From Dysgonamonadaceae bacterium (GTDB lineage Bacteria > Bacteroidota > Bacteroidia > Bacteroidales > Azobacteroidaceae): a stretch of 18,687 nt of DNA. Where the stretch lies: assembly GCA_031284225.1 (NCBI GenBank), contig JAITAH010000202.1:1-18687 (forward strand), given 5' to 3'. The position numbers and the translations under genes were made by a program. Below are positions 10,001 to 17,346 of the stretch, piece after piece. Position 1 is the first letter of the stretch. Each line of letters begins with the position of its first letter. The notes under the pieces are model-generated. The model was not told the DNA's origin. It was given only the letters and a program-made list of their open reading frames with translations, and searched no databases.

Positions 10001-10261
10001 GGAAACTACGCATCTTCCGATTTGTATCTCAAAGATGGTTCTTATCTTCGTTTGAAAACTGCGCAAATCGGATACACCGTACCGGTACAATGGACACAAA
10101 AGGTAGCCATACAAAAATTTCGCGTATATGTCGCAGGTTACAACCTTCTGACTATTACCGGTTATGACGGATTTGACGTAGAAATGGGAAATCATAGCGT
10201 CGATAGAGGTATTTATCCTCAATCACGTACTATTGCAGTAGGAGCAACCGTTACATTCTAA
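7040..10261 (+). CDS. SusC/RagA-family TonB-dependent outer-membrane glycan transporter
   Basis: This is an outer-membrane 22-stranded beta-barrel importer of oligosaccharides, powered through TonB-ExbBD and capped by its SusD partner. The product is 1073 residues, a normal SusC length. I chose the ATG at 7040 because it opens a clean signal peptide (MKKILFFF to VSA|Q). The frame is open from a TTG at 7004, but that codon lies inside the candidate -7 box. After the signal comes a carboxypeptidase-D regulatory-like domain (about 22-95; IKGVV, then GVSVLVKGT and DVNGEFSL). The TonB-box segment ALDEVVVIGYG follows from residue 99, then the plug domain (about 110-225; LYVVDG, SVEVLKDASAAIYGTRGANGV-type region) and the barrel to the C-terminal aromatic-rich end (VGATVTF). 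There is no extra N-terminal STN domain, so it is not expected to signal to an anti-sigma factor. It is the first gene of the PUL, 28 bp before susD. Ligand specificity cannot be read directly; the GH16/GH3 neighbours suggest beta-glucan. Confidence 0.97.
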   Translation: MKKILFFFTLCLLSWTVSAQTNPIKGVVLSSVDEEPLIGVSVLVKGTTNGAATDVNGEFSLNVRPSDVLVISYVGYVSQEIAVGNTRDFRIILYEDQQALDEVVVIGYGVQKKSLVSGAIGKVTETDIEKTMPTRLEDVLNGKVAGLTVMQQSGQPGSGSDMYIRGIGTVNNSGPLYVVDGMQIEGNINYLNPKDIASVEVLKDAASAAIYGTRGANGVILITTKQGVKGSRVVNYDFSYGWQNPWKKKEVLNAQEYMTLMNEMQVNDGGQIRFTASDIANAKTTDWQDEVFNYDAPIVNHNISLMGASENNSYSLSFGYLKQDGIVGGNYGKSNLERYNLRINDQQTAFQTNTRSFLNKLKVGVNLGYTHGNNTSVDTNSEFGSILGSALVFAPYLPVYATDPEATLASYPNAVRDKNGNVFTIPQASDKYQEIGNPVAMLNNTAQYQVNEEDVFVGGVWGELDIWKNIKFRTSYMIDMSFWGNNGYNMPYYIAPQGKFIDDLEHANIYGEKNKRFSWQVENYISWNEIFNNKHNVEVMAGQSALKTTQSQIGGSRGMPLFDEHILLMNMNNTLADKTYYNVYGYFNNVGDNANFYALASYFGRLNYNFDERYIFSASLRRDGSSRFGPDRKWGLFPAVSVAWNILNEPYIANKPAWLNAAKLRGSWGRNGNDRIGNLRYMTVYARGGAYDYYFGGGFDPETNTWSAQRVSGLQPGAIENRLLGWEESEQTNIGLDLYLLRSAFNFSLDWFKKTTIGMLQTKIIAPSDGQGAPIANAGNMSNRGVEINAGYKGHAGNFNFFADVNATYVKTILDKYDNATGIQTNIENQGNTGVGEYMRGQTGEVYPFFFGYKTNGLFQTWDEVNSYTYTVVDKETGEETIQLIQPNAHPGDIRFVDTNNDGQITAVDKVKIGKPMPDWQLGVTLGGDWRGFDFNLFFKTALGFQIFDYAQRGDVTALNRPAWILQRWHGEDTSNTIPRMTAQNPNGNYASSDLYLKDGSYLRLKTAQIGYTVPVQWTQKVAIQKFRVYVAGYNLLTITGYDGFDVEMGNHSVDRGIYPQSRTIAVGATVTF

Positions 10262-10289
10262 ATTTATTTTAATTTCAAAAAATAATACA

Positions 10290-11900
10290 ATGAAAACGTT
10301 AAAAATTTTATTTATAACAATCATATTCGCAGGATTTCTGACGTCCTGCGGCGAGGACTTTCTGACGGCAGTTTCCACTGCTTCAAAGCCATACGGTTCG
10401 GAACCCATCACAGAAGAAAGTCTTAATGGAAACCTTGCTGCAGCTTATCATATTTTACTGCGCGACAATTATGCAAGCGGATACAACAGCGTTATTTTTA
10501 CTTCCGACCTGAGATCCGACGATGTATTCAAAGGCGGCGGCGATGCCGGAGACCAGCAACAATTTGAAAATCTGGCAACTTATACCTGCGATCCGTCGCA
10601 AAATTTGGGCGGTTTTTGGGAGTTATTTTATAGAGGCGTGGCTCGCTGCAACGAAACGGTTGCTAATGCCGATAAATTTATCGCTGCAGGAACAGGTAAT
10701 ATAAATCTGGTTCAACAGTATAAAGAAGAAGCTACTTTTCTACGCGCTTATTTTATATATTGGATTTGGTTGAATTGGGGAAACGTTCCCTATCCCAAGG
10801 CATTAGTTACGCAAGAAACCGATTTTTATGCCGTTCAATACACGGCCAACGAAGTATATAATTTTATGCTGGAAGATATAGCCGAATGTGAAAGAATAGG
10901 CAAACTCGGTCTGGAATCCCCTGAAATCGGTCGCGTAAATCTCGGCGCTATCTATATGCTCAAAGCGGCTATTGTAATGTATCAAAAAGATGCTTCCAAA
11001 TACAATGAAGTAGCAGCTAATATGGCCGAAATTATCCAAAGCGGCAAATATGGCCTTATGGAAGATTTCGACAAAATGTGGTTGCAGGAAGGCGAATTTT
11101 GTAAGGAAAATATATTTGAATCCAATATGGGTTCGGGCGAATTGGATTGGAGCAATTCCGCAGGGAATCCGTATGGTTTAGGTACCAACCTGCCGTGTTA
11201 TCTTTCGCCACGTTCGTTAAACGATCCATCCGGCGTATTTGAAAGCGGGTGGTGTTTTTCACCGGTTCGTCCGTATCTTTATAAATTGACCGGCGATGCG
11301 GTAGCCAGCGACAGAAAGCAACCGATCTTTGAAGCAAACGACGTTAGACGTTTGTCATCTGTAAACTATTGGTCGTTTGCCGATGGTCAATACTCGCCGG
11401 GCTATCAGGATACAAAAGGATACTTCCTGCGTAAATATTCTGCCCGTGTGGGTTACAGTGTGGCCGGTGAAAAATCGTTGAATTATTGCAACAACCAGCG
11501 CATTTACCGGTATGCCGAAACATTGCTCAACTATGCCGAACTGGTTGGCGTTCTCGGAGCAAGCGCTTCGGGCGGAATTACTGCGCAAAGCTGTTTCGAT
11601 CAGGTACGCACCCGTGCAAAAGTAGGCTCGATTGCGGTGAATTTGGACAATATCGAACAGGAACGTCATCGCGAATTTATCGGCGAAGGCAAACGTTATT
11701 GGGACTTGATTCGTTGGGGAAAAGCGGCTCAAACATTGACCGAAGATTTCCTTCAACCCTCGTTGGCCGGAGACGGTAGTGAATCCACTTTTACCTGGAA
11801 ACGCACCTGGACGGAAAAAAGCAAATATTTACCCATTCCGAAAGAAGAAGTAGATGCTCGTTTAGGCAGCAGCTACGAAATCATTCAAAATCCGTATTAA
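10290..11900 (+). CDS. SusD/RagB-family glycan-binding outer-membrane lipoprotein
   Basis: This is the surface lipoprotein that binds oligosaccharide and forms the lid of the SusC transporter. The 536-residue product has a lipoprotein signal ending LTSC (lipidated Cys20), followed directly by GED. That acidic stretch fits the Bacteroidetes surface lipoprotein export signal. SusD-family features include the helical TPR-like scaffold with the YKEEATFLRAYFIYW segment, RYAETLLNYAE (407-417), and KRYWDLIRWGKA starting at residue 468, just before the C-terminal YLPIPKEE region. The length is usual for the family. It is 28 bp downstream of susC and 17 bp upstream of the SGBP gene, in the same operon. 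Aromatic residues are abundant in the central insert (about 285-390), the usual area of the glycan-binding site, but individual ligand contacts cannot be assigned. Confidence 0.96.
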   Translation: MKTLKILFITIIFAGFLTSCGEDFLTAVSTASKPYGSEPITEESLNGNLAAAYHILLRDNYASGYNSVIFTSDLRSDDVFKGGGDAGDQQQFENLATYTCDPSQNLGGFWELFYRGVARCNETVANADKFIAAGTGNINLVQQYKEEATFLRAYFIYWIWLNWGNVPYPKALVTQETDFYAVQYTANEVYNFMLEDIAECERIGKLGLESPEIGRVNLGAIYMLKAAIVMYQKDASKYNEVAANMAEIIQSGKYGLMEDFDKMWLQEGEFCKENIFESNMGSGELDWSNSAGNPYGLGTNLPCYLSPRSLNDPSGVFESGWCFSPVRPYLYKLTGDAVASDRKQPIFEANDVRRLSSVNYWSFADGQYSPGYQDTKGYFLRKYSARVGYSVAGEKSLNYCNNQRIYRYAETLLNYAELVGVLGASASGGITAQSCFDQVRTRAKVGSIAVNLDNIEQERHREFIGEGKRYWDLIRWGKAAQTLTEDFLQPSLAGDGSESTFTWKRTWTEKSKYLPIPKEEVDARLGSSYEIIQNPY

Positions 11901-11917
11901 TTTATAAATGAATCAAT

Positions 11918-13354
11918 ATGAAAAAGATTATAAAATTCACATTTATGGCCTTTACCGTCGCTTTAGCGCTGACGGCTTGTGCGCCGCAAGAATTTGACGA
12001 ATATCGTTTGGGCGATTCCTATACGATTCCTCAAGATCAGTTTTCGTTCGATATGACTCCCGGAAGCGATGAATTTACATACAATTTTACTGCTTCTTTC
12101 AATGCCGATCCGGTGAAACATCCGTATTCTTACGAAATTCGTTTCGGCGATGGAGCCGTAACAAGAGAGTTGACGGGTAGCCACGAATACATCGTATTGA
12201 AAGGCGCTTACACTGCTCAATGCTTAGTTTATGTCCCCAATGGCGATGTAATTATTAAAGAAAAAGTGATTAATATCGTCAACGATAATGAAAAAGTCTA
12301 TCAGGATGACCCGGCCAGCGTACAATATGCACTTACCGGCGGAAAAGATAACGACAGTGGAAAAACCTGGCGCTTGACCGGCGGATCCGGCTTAGGCCCG
12401 GGTACCGGAACCTGGGGCGAATGGTGGAGTTTCGACGGTACACCCGCATTGTTCGATGATGAATTTACGTTCCAACCGAACAGCATCCAACCCAACGGTA
12501 ATTTTTTATACAACGCCAATGGCGGCACTTTCATGAATGAATCTTTAGCCGGTTTATTTTCTGATGGCGATCCCTCCGGTTCGTTTGTTACAACTCAATA
12601 TACCCCACCCTCCGACGCTACATGGTTGGTGGCGCTGAAAGATGGAAAATATTGGTTGACCCTCAACAAAGGATTTATTGGTTATGCCATAAGTCCCAAC
12701 GATTTGACTCAAACGGAATATGAAATCCTGTCATTCACCGCGGGGGAAATCCACCTCAAATATTATTCCTCGGACGGCAATGCCTGGTTTTTCTTCTTGG
12801 TTTCCGAAATTCCATCCAATCCGTTGACCGGTCAAGGTTCCAAAACATGGGTCATCGACGGTTACAATAAGCATATCGCCGAAGTAGCTGCTGCTACTGG
12901 TCTGAACATCAAAGGTTTTACAGGATTGGGACCGCTCAATGCGTATGGACAGGATTGGTGGGCGGCTATAGCCGGCGACAAATCGTTTGAAAACGTCGGT
13001 TGGACGCTCTATGATTGGAAAATCACATTCACTTCATCCAATCAATTAAAAATTACAACTTTAGGAGAAGGTTACGGCAGAAAAGCTTTCGATGGACAAG
13101 GATTTACTTCTACGAGCATCGATGGCGACGATATGAAATTTGCCTATAACGGTGGCGATTATACCTACACGTTGGACAATGCAACGCCTTATCCTAAATT
13201 AACCCTTTCGGGAAACGCCTTTTTGGGTTATTATGCAGGATCGCAGGAATATGAGGTCGTCTATTTGTCAGACACGGCTTTGGCAGTAGTTACACACAAC
13301 ACTGTGGAAGGTCAGGATTGGGTATTTATATATACTCCTGAAGGTGAACAATAA
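11918..13354 (+). CDS. PKD-containing surface glycan-binding lipoprotein (SusE/SGBP-B position), two similar C-terminal modules
   Basis: This is probably a non-catalytic surface glycan-binding protein that helps retain polysaccharide at the outer membrane. The signal peptide ends LTAC (lipidated Cys21) and is followed by APQEFDE, acidic enough for surface export. Residues about 45-125 resemble a PKD domain (IRFGDGA, then HEY and GAYTAQCLV). Two modules of about 165 residues then follow: the first from YALTG (137) and the second from PLTG (302). Each begins LTG...KTW followed by a hydrophobic residue and has Trp/Gly-rich strands (GEWWSFDG versus QDWWAA). Each ends in paired beta strands (WFFFLVSE versus WVFIYTPE). 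No glycosidase catalytic motif is visible. Position directly after susD and before GH16 matches SGBP-B proteins of beta-glucan PULs. Sequence is poorly conserved in this class, so the functional call rests on architecture and context. Confidence 0.82.
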   Translation: MKKIIKFTFMAFTVALALTACAPQEFDEYRLGDSYTIPQDQFSFDMTPGSDEFTYNFTASFNADPVKHPYSYEIRFGDGAVTRELTGSHEYIVLKGAYTAQCLVYVPNGDVIIKEKVINIVNDNEKVYQDDPASVQYALTGGKDNDSGKTWRLTGGSGLGPGTGTWGEWWSFDGTPALFDDEFTFQPNSIQPNGNFLYNANGGTFMNESLAGLFSDGDPSGSFVTTQYTPPSDATWLVALKDGKYWLTLNKGFIGYAISPNDLTQTEYEILSFTAGEIHLKYYSSDGNAWFFFLVSEIPSNPLTGQGSKTWVIDGYNKHIAEVAAATGLNIKGFTGLGPLNAYGQDWWAAIAGDKSFENVGWTLYDWKITFTSSNQLKITTLGEGYGRKAFDGQGFTSTSIDGDDMKFAYNGGDYTYTLDNATPYPKLTLSGNAFLGYYAGSQEYEVVYLSDTALAVVTHNTVEGQDWVFIYTPEGEQ

Positions 13355-13363
13355 ACATTCATT

Positions 13364-14479
13364 ATGAAAAATATGAGTTATTTATTTATAACCGTATTAC
13401 TGCTATTCGGATGCGGTTCCAACGATCCTTCGGGTCAGGAACCGCCTCCTGTGGTGGAAACCTATCTATCTGTCAGTCCGAGCGAAATAGCCATTCAAGG
13501 AACCGGAAGTGCGCAAACGGTAGCAATCACGTCCAACACACAGTGGACGGCTACATCCAACGCCGACTGGTGCAGTTGTTCGCCGAATTCCGGCAATTTT
13601 GGGAGTACAAACGTCTTGGTTACGGCTACTTCCAATTATACCGGAAGCGCCCGGTCGGCAGAATTGACCTTTACGGCAGGTTCGGTCAGCAAGAAATGTA
13701 CTGTCCGGCAAGAATCCACGCAAGTTGTCAGTTACGTTCCGGAAGGTTATACGGCAGTTTGGCAGGATGAGTTTAACGATGCACGATCCGGTAACGGAAA
13801 AGCCGCCTTGCCCAACACATCCGAATGGTGGTACGAAACAGGAGCCGGCGGTTGGGGAAATAACGAATTACAGAACTACATTGCCGGTGTGTCCGGAAAT
13901 GATACCTGCGCCGCCATTTTCGACGGTACATTGAAAATCACAGCCAAAAAGGTAGGCGCCCAGATATTGTCCATCCGGATGAATACCCAGCGCAGTTGGA
14001 CGTATGGTTATTTCGAAGCGCGATTGAAGCTCCCGACAGGCAAAGGCACATGGCCTGCTTTTTGGATGATGCCTAAAAACTTTCAATCTTGGCCCGACGA
14101 TGGGGAAATAGATATCATGGAAGAGGTAGGCTATCGTCCGAATTGGATATCTTCGTCTATTCATTGCAAAGCGTATTATCATTCCATCGGAACGCAAAAA
14201 ACAGCCGAGAAGTTCATCGCCACGGCGCAATCCGATTTTCACGTCTATGCCGTTGAATGGACAGCCGACGTTATCCGAGGCTTTGTGGATGGCGCCAAGT
14301 ATTTCGAGTTTCCCAACGATAAGGAGGGAAATAAGAACACCTGGCCTTTCTATACGCCGTTTTACCTGAAGCTGAATCTGGCTTGGGGCGGCAATTGGGG
14401 CGGCGCGCAAGGAGTGGATGAAAGCGTTTTGCCCGCAACTTACGAAATCGATTATGTACGTGTTTATCAAAAACAATGA
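13364..14479 (+). CDS. BACON-GH16 endo-beta-glucanase lipoprotein (laminarinase-like)
   Basis: This is a predicted surface endo-beta-1,3(4)-glucanase. The 371-residue product begins with a lipoprotein signal (lipobox LFGC, Cys17), then a Pro/Glu-rich linker. A BACON domain follows at about 35-120 (start LSVSPSEIAI, middle SNADWCSC, end KKCTVRQE). The GH16 domain runs from about 130 to the C-terminus. The active site is E248-I-D-I-M-E253: nucleophile E248, assisting D250, acid/base E253. This is the six-residue ExDxxE (beta-bulge) form typical of laminarinase-type GH16, not the ExDxE form of lichenases. Typical substrate-cleft aromatics flank it (WPAFWMMP, then WPDDG), and the family end YEIDYVRVYQ is present. 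It is 9 bp after the SGBP gene and overlaps GH3 by 4 bp. Beta-1,3-glucan or mixed-linkage glucan is the most likely substrate; porphyran, agar and carrageenan activities are less likely in this context. Confidence 0.93.
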   Translation: MKNMSYLFITVLLLFGCGSNDPSGQEPPPVVETYLSVSPSEIAIQGTGSAQTVAITSNTQWTATSNADWCSCSPNSGNFGSTNVLVTATSNYTGSARSAELTFTAGSVSKKCTVRQESTQVVSYVPEGYTAVWQDEFNDARSGNGKAALPNTSEWWYETGAGGWGNNELQNYIAGVSGNDTCAAIFDGTLKITAKKVGAQILSIRMNTQRSWTYGYFEARLKLPTGKGTWPAFWMMPKNFQSWPDDGEIDIMEEVGYRPNWISSSIHCKAYYHSIGTQKTAEKFIATAQSDFHVYAVEWTADVIRGFVDGAKYFEFPNDKEGNKNTWPFYTPFYLKLNLAWGGNWGGAQGVDESVLPATYEIDYVRVYQKQ

Positions 14480-16731
14480 AAATGAACAAAGTACTCAAAA
14501 TACTTGTGCTCTGTCTGACCGGAATGGCTTGTTTTGCCTGCAAGTCATCTGAAAATCCGGAGGATAAAATTTTGGAAAGCAAAATTGATAAACTGCTTTC
14601 CCAAATGACTTTGGAGGAAAAAATCGGTCAGATGACGCAGATCGACAATCACGGCGATATCAAGGAATTAGTGCAGGTGATAAAAGAAGGGAAAATCGGT
14701 TCGTTGTTGAATGTTTCCAATCCGGAAACGGCCAACGTACTGCAAAAAGCGGCGACCGAAAGCCGCTTGGGCATTCCTATTATCATCGGAAGGGACGTTA
14801 TTCACGGTTTCAAAACTATTTTTCCTATTCCCTTGGGACAGGCGGCTACTTTTGACTCCGATCTTGTTTACGAAAGCGCGGCTGTTGCCGCCGCCGAAGC
14901 CCGTTCGACAGGTATTCACTGGACGTTCGCTCCGATGCTGGATATTTCCCGCGACGCCCGTTGGGGAAGAATTGCCGAAAGTTTGGGCGAAGACCCCTAT
15001 TTAGCCGGAGTGTTGGGCGCTGCCATGGTCAAAGGCTTCCAAGGGGAAAACTTATCCGACGCCACTTCGATAGCCGCTTGTGCCAAACATTTTATGGGGT
15101 ACGGAGCTGCCGAAGCGGGACGCGATTATAATTCGACCAATATTCCGCCGGCTTTGATGCGTAATGTTTATCTCCGTCCGTTTGAAGAAGCGGTCAAGGC
15201 GAGCGTAGCTACCGTCATGACTTCGTTCAATGATAACGACGGAATTCCTTCGACGGCTAATTCGTTCATTTTGCAGGATGTGCTTCGCAAAGAATGGAAA
15301 TTCGACGGCTTTGTCGTTTCCGACTGGGCATCTATTTCCGAAATGATTAATCACGGTTTTGCAGCCGACTTGAAAGAAGCCGCCCAAAAAGCGGCAAACG
15401 CCGGCGTTAATATGGACATGATGAGTATGGCATACCCTGTCTATCTGCCGGATTTGGCGAAAGAAGGCAACGTAAAGGAATCGGTAATTAATGAAGCCGT
15501 TCGCGAAATTCTGCGCATCAAATTCCGTTTGGGATTGTTCGATAATCCTTACGTGGATACGGACCAAGCTTCATTATTCTATAAAGAAGATCACTTGAAC
15601 AAAGCGCGAAAAGCGGTGGAAGAATCAGTTGTGCTGCTTAAAAATGCCAATCATACTCTTCCGTTAAACACGAATATCCGAACGCTGGCCGTTATCGGCC
15701 CTATGGCCGATGCGCCTCACGATCAATTGGGTACCTGGTGTTTTGATGGTGAAAAAACGCGCACGCTCACCCCGTTGAAAGCGTTAAATGAACTGTACGG
15801 CGACCGGATCAAGATTGTGTATGAAAAAGGATTGGATTTCAGCCGCGACCGGAATCAGTCGCAATTCGGGAAAGCCGTTCAGGCCGCCCGCAATGCCGAT
15901 GCAACAGTAGTCTTTGTCGGCGAAGAATCCATTCTTTCCGGAGAAGCTCACAGTCTGGCAGACATTTCTCTGAAAGGCGCGCAAAAAGCTCTGGTACAGG
16001 AGTTGAAAAAAGCGTCCCGAACGCTGATAGTAGTCGTTATGGCCGGGCGACCGTTAACCATTGGCGATGAAGTAGAAACGGCCGACGCCCTACTCTATTC
16101 GTTCCATCCGGGAACGATGGGCGGCCCTGCTATTGCCGATATTCTATTTGGAAAAGTTGTTCCAAGCGGAAAATTACCGGTTACGTTCCCTAAAGAAGTA
16201 GGTCAAATTCCGGTTTATTACAACCATAACAATACGGGACGCCCGTCGAACAAAACAGAAACGTTGCTGTACGACATTCCTCTGGAAGCCGGACAAGTTT
16301 CTTTGGGCAATACTTCCTATCATTTGGACGCCGGTTTCGATCCGCTGTTTCCTTTCGGATTCGGTTTGAGTTACACCACGTTTGAGTACAACCATTTGCA
16401 TTTGAATAAAACTAAACTGAAAGCCGGCGAAAACATGGAAATTTCTGTCAACCTGACGAACAGTGGACTTTATGATGCTACCGAAGTTGTACAACTCTAT
16501 GTTCGCGACATCAGCGGTTCGTTGTCTCGTCCGGTAAAAGAACTGAAAGCGTTTCGGCGAGTTTCTACCAAAGCCGCAACTTCTCAAACGGTAAAATTCG
16601 TATTTTCTACCAACGATTTGGCATTTTGGGGAATCGACGGGACGAAAAAAGTGGAACCCGGAGCGTTCAAACTTTGGGTAGGCGGCGATAGTAATTCCGG
16701 ATTGGAAGCGGATTTCTCGATCGCAGAATAA
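14476..16731 (+). CDS. bglX: GH3 beta-glucosidase, BglX-like
   Basis: This exo-acting beta-glucosidase should convert oligosaccharides from the GH16 step to glucose. The product is 751 residues, close to E. coli BglX. The order is a lipoprotein-like signal (cysteines 19 and 22 are both possible lipidation sites, neither a perfect lipobox), then the GH3 (alpha/beta) barrel domain (about 35-350). The barrel starts MTLEEKIGQMTQ and contains DARWGR, KHFMGYG and the nucleophile D283 in VVSDWAS. The GH3 C-terminal domain (about 390-620) has VGEES...SGEAHS, where E490 aligns with the probable acid/base of BglX. A fibronectin-III-like end follows after PFGFGLSYT. The ATG at 14476 overlaps the GH16 stop (ATGA), giving translational coupling; an in-frame ATG at 14482 is a possible alternative. 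It probably acts in the periplasm, anchored to a membrane. It is the last PUL gene in the window. Confidence 0.95.
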   Translation: MKMNKVLKILVLCLTGMACFACKSSENPEDKILESKIDKLLSQMTLEEKIGQMTQIDNHGDIKELVQVIKEGKIGSLLNVSNPETANVLQKAATESRLGIPIIIGRDVIHGFKTIFPIPLGQAATFDSDLVYESAAVAAAEARSTGIHWTFAPMLDISRDARWGRIAESLGEDPYLAGVLGAAMVKGFQGENLSDATSIAACAKHFMGYGAAEAGRDYNSTNIPPALMRNVYLRPFEEAVKASVATVMTSFNDNDGIPSTANSFILQDVLRKEWKFDGFVVSDWASISEMINHGFAADLKEAAQKAANAGVNMDMMSMAYPVYLPDLAKEGNVKESVINEAVREILRIKFRLGLFDNPYVDTDQASLFYKEDHLNKARKAVEESVVLLKNANHTLPLNTNIRTLAVIGPMADAPHDQLGTWCFDGEKTRTLTPLKALNELYGDRIKIVYEKGLDFSRDRNQSQFGKAVQAARNADATVVFVGEESILSGEAHSLADISLKGAQKALVQELKKASRTLIVVVMAGRPLTIGDEVETADALLYSFHPGTMGGPAIADILFGKVVPSGKLPVTFPKEVGQIPVYYNHNNTGRPSNKTETLLYDIPLEAGQVSLGNTSYHLDAGFDPLFPFGFGLSYTTFEYNHLHLNKTKLKAGENMEISVNLTNSGLYDATEVVQLYVRDISGSLSRPVKELKAFRRVSTKAATSQTVKFVFSTNDLAFWGIDGTKKVEPGAFKLWVGGDSNSGLEADFSIAE

Positions 16732-16737
16732 TTACGG

Positions 16738-16849
16738 ATAAAAGGCTGTCTAACAAGCCAAAGACGAGCGTCATTGCGAGGGCAAAGCCCGAAGCAATTC
16801 GGAATGTTTGTAAAACGCTGGATTGCTTCGGGCTTCTCTCTGTAAGACG
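16738..16849. repeat. REP/MITE-like palindromic repeat with 15-bp hairpin
   Basis: AGCCCGAAGCAATTC (16786-16800) pairs with GGATTGCTTCGGGCT (16820-16834) at 14 of 15 positions, the exception being a G-T wobble, around a 19-nt loop. The left flank GTCATTGCGAGGG (16769-16783 region) and right flank ending GACG (16846-16849) look like an outer stem that has decayed. An additional small imperfect hairpin, GGCTGT(16744-16749)/ACAAGCC(16753-16759), precedes it. The core GTCATTGCGAG...GAAGCAATC is, from memory, a common dispersed palindromic repeat in bacterial genomes. It begins within a few bases of the GH3 stop and may also act as a weak transcription end or mRNA-stabilising stem. Confidence 0.6.
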
Positions 16850-16934
16850 TATTTGTTTGCCATTTCCCCTCTCGCCGCGGCGGGCAATGGGAATCGGAAC
16901 CCGACCGGATATGCACGCCGGCGGTGCAGGCTCG

Positions 16935-17111
16935 TACTCCAACGGCGTGCACGCTCACCACCGCGCAACCCACCGATTTTACCTGCTTTTGGATCGGTCG
17001 AAAACCTTTGGCAAGGAACACCCGGCAGGCATCCGCTTCGTAGCAGACCCAAAAGACGCCGGCTTTGTAAAAATGAATCGCATCTTTACTCAGCCTACCT
17101 ATACTGCACAC
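16935..17111 (-). pseudogene. Possible gene remnant (about 59 codons with protein-like composition)
   Basis: The minus-strand frame from a GTG at 17111 reads RLSKDAIHFYKAGVFWVCYE, continues DACRVFLAKGFRP and VKSVGCAVVSV, and then loses protein-like character. The alternation of aromatic and charged residues resembles a small Bacteroidetes domain that I recall only as a pattern (HFYKxGxFWxAYE, then a conserved VKSVG-VVSVG end) and cannot name. No ATG starts the frame, an in-frame stop (TGA) lies upstream near 17134-17136, and the open frame continues into antisense of GH3. It is best read as a decayed fragment, or part of a dispersed repeat, not a working gene. Confidence 0.3.
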
Positions 17112-17143
17112 GGCATAGTTTAGTGCATCTAAGGGTCAGGGCA

Positions 17144-17276
17144 GAATTCCTATCAATAGAAAACACCGGTTGCCAACGGGCTGGATTGCCCGGTCAGGGC
17201 ATTCACCTCCTGTTTATGAATCCCTTAACAGGGAATAGGGAAAAAAGGGATATTCATTTTTCTATTGATAGGATTC
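17144..17276. repeat. Long inverted repeat with 16-bp perfect arms enclosing two smaller hairpins
   Basis: TCCTATCAATAGAAAA (17148-17163) and its exact reverse complement (17258-17273) are 94 nt apart. Allowing one bulged T, the stem extends to GAAT (17144-17147) against ATTC, about 19 bp in all. Inside are CGGGC/GCCCG (17177-17181 and 17188-17192, six-base loop) and TGAATCCCTT (17217-17226) against AAGGGATATTCA (17245-17256, two-base bulge). Just outside is TTCCCC/GGGGAA (17274-17288). As RNA it would form a multibranched structure. It could be a small MITE, a structured RNA or a transcription-termination region. Confidence 0.55.
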
Positions 17277-17325
17277 CCCCCTGGGGAAGATAGGCGCCTG
17301 CACAAAACCATGCCGCGTAAAGTAT

Positions 17326-17343
17326 AATTACTGCGCAGTAATC
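17326..17343. promoter_or_regulatory. Palindromic operator candidate 1 upstream of argD (ArgR-type box position)
   Basis: ATTACTGCGCAGTAAT (17327-17342) is a perfect 16-bp palindrome centred between 17334 and 17335. Written as an 18-bp box (17326-17343) it is followed by a 3-bp gap and a second 18-bp box. It shares ATTnCnG half-sites with the second palindrome. The protein that binds is inferred only from spacing and the neighbouring gene. Confidence 0.55.
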
Positions 17344-17346
17344 GTC

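Noticed and set aside
14476..16731. Toxin-antitoxin, defence or secondary-metabolite function in the PUL
   Set aside because: All five genes fit a standard glycan-uptake operon with clear SusC, SusD, GH16 and GH3 signatures.
16744..16759. Small hairpin after GH3 as a rho-independent terminator
   Set aside because: The stem is short with a bulge and no T-run follows; it is more likely part of the dispersed repeat.
16823..17293. Long plus-strand open frame (156 codons) and an overlapping 88-codon frame in the PUL/argD gap
   Set aside because: Composition is low in hydrophobic core patterns and rich in Arg/Pro/Cys, it spans repeat elements, and it resembles no family. Probably a chance frame in GC-richer DNA.
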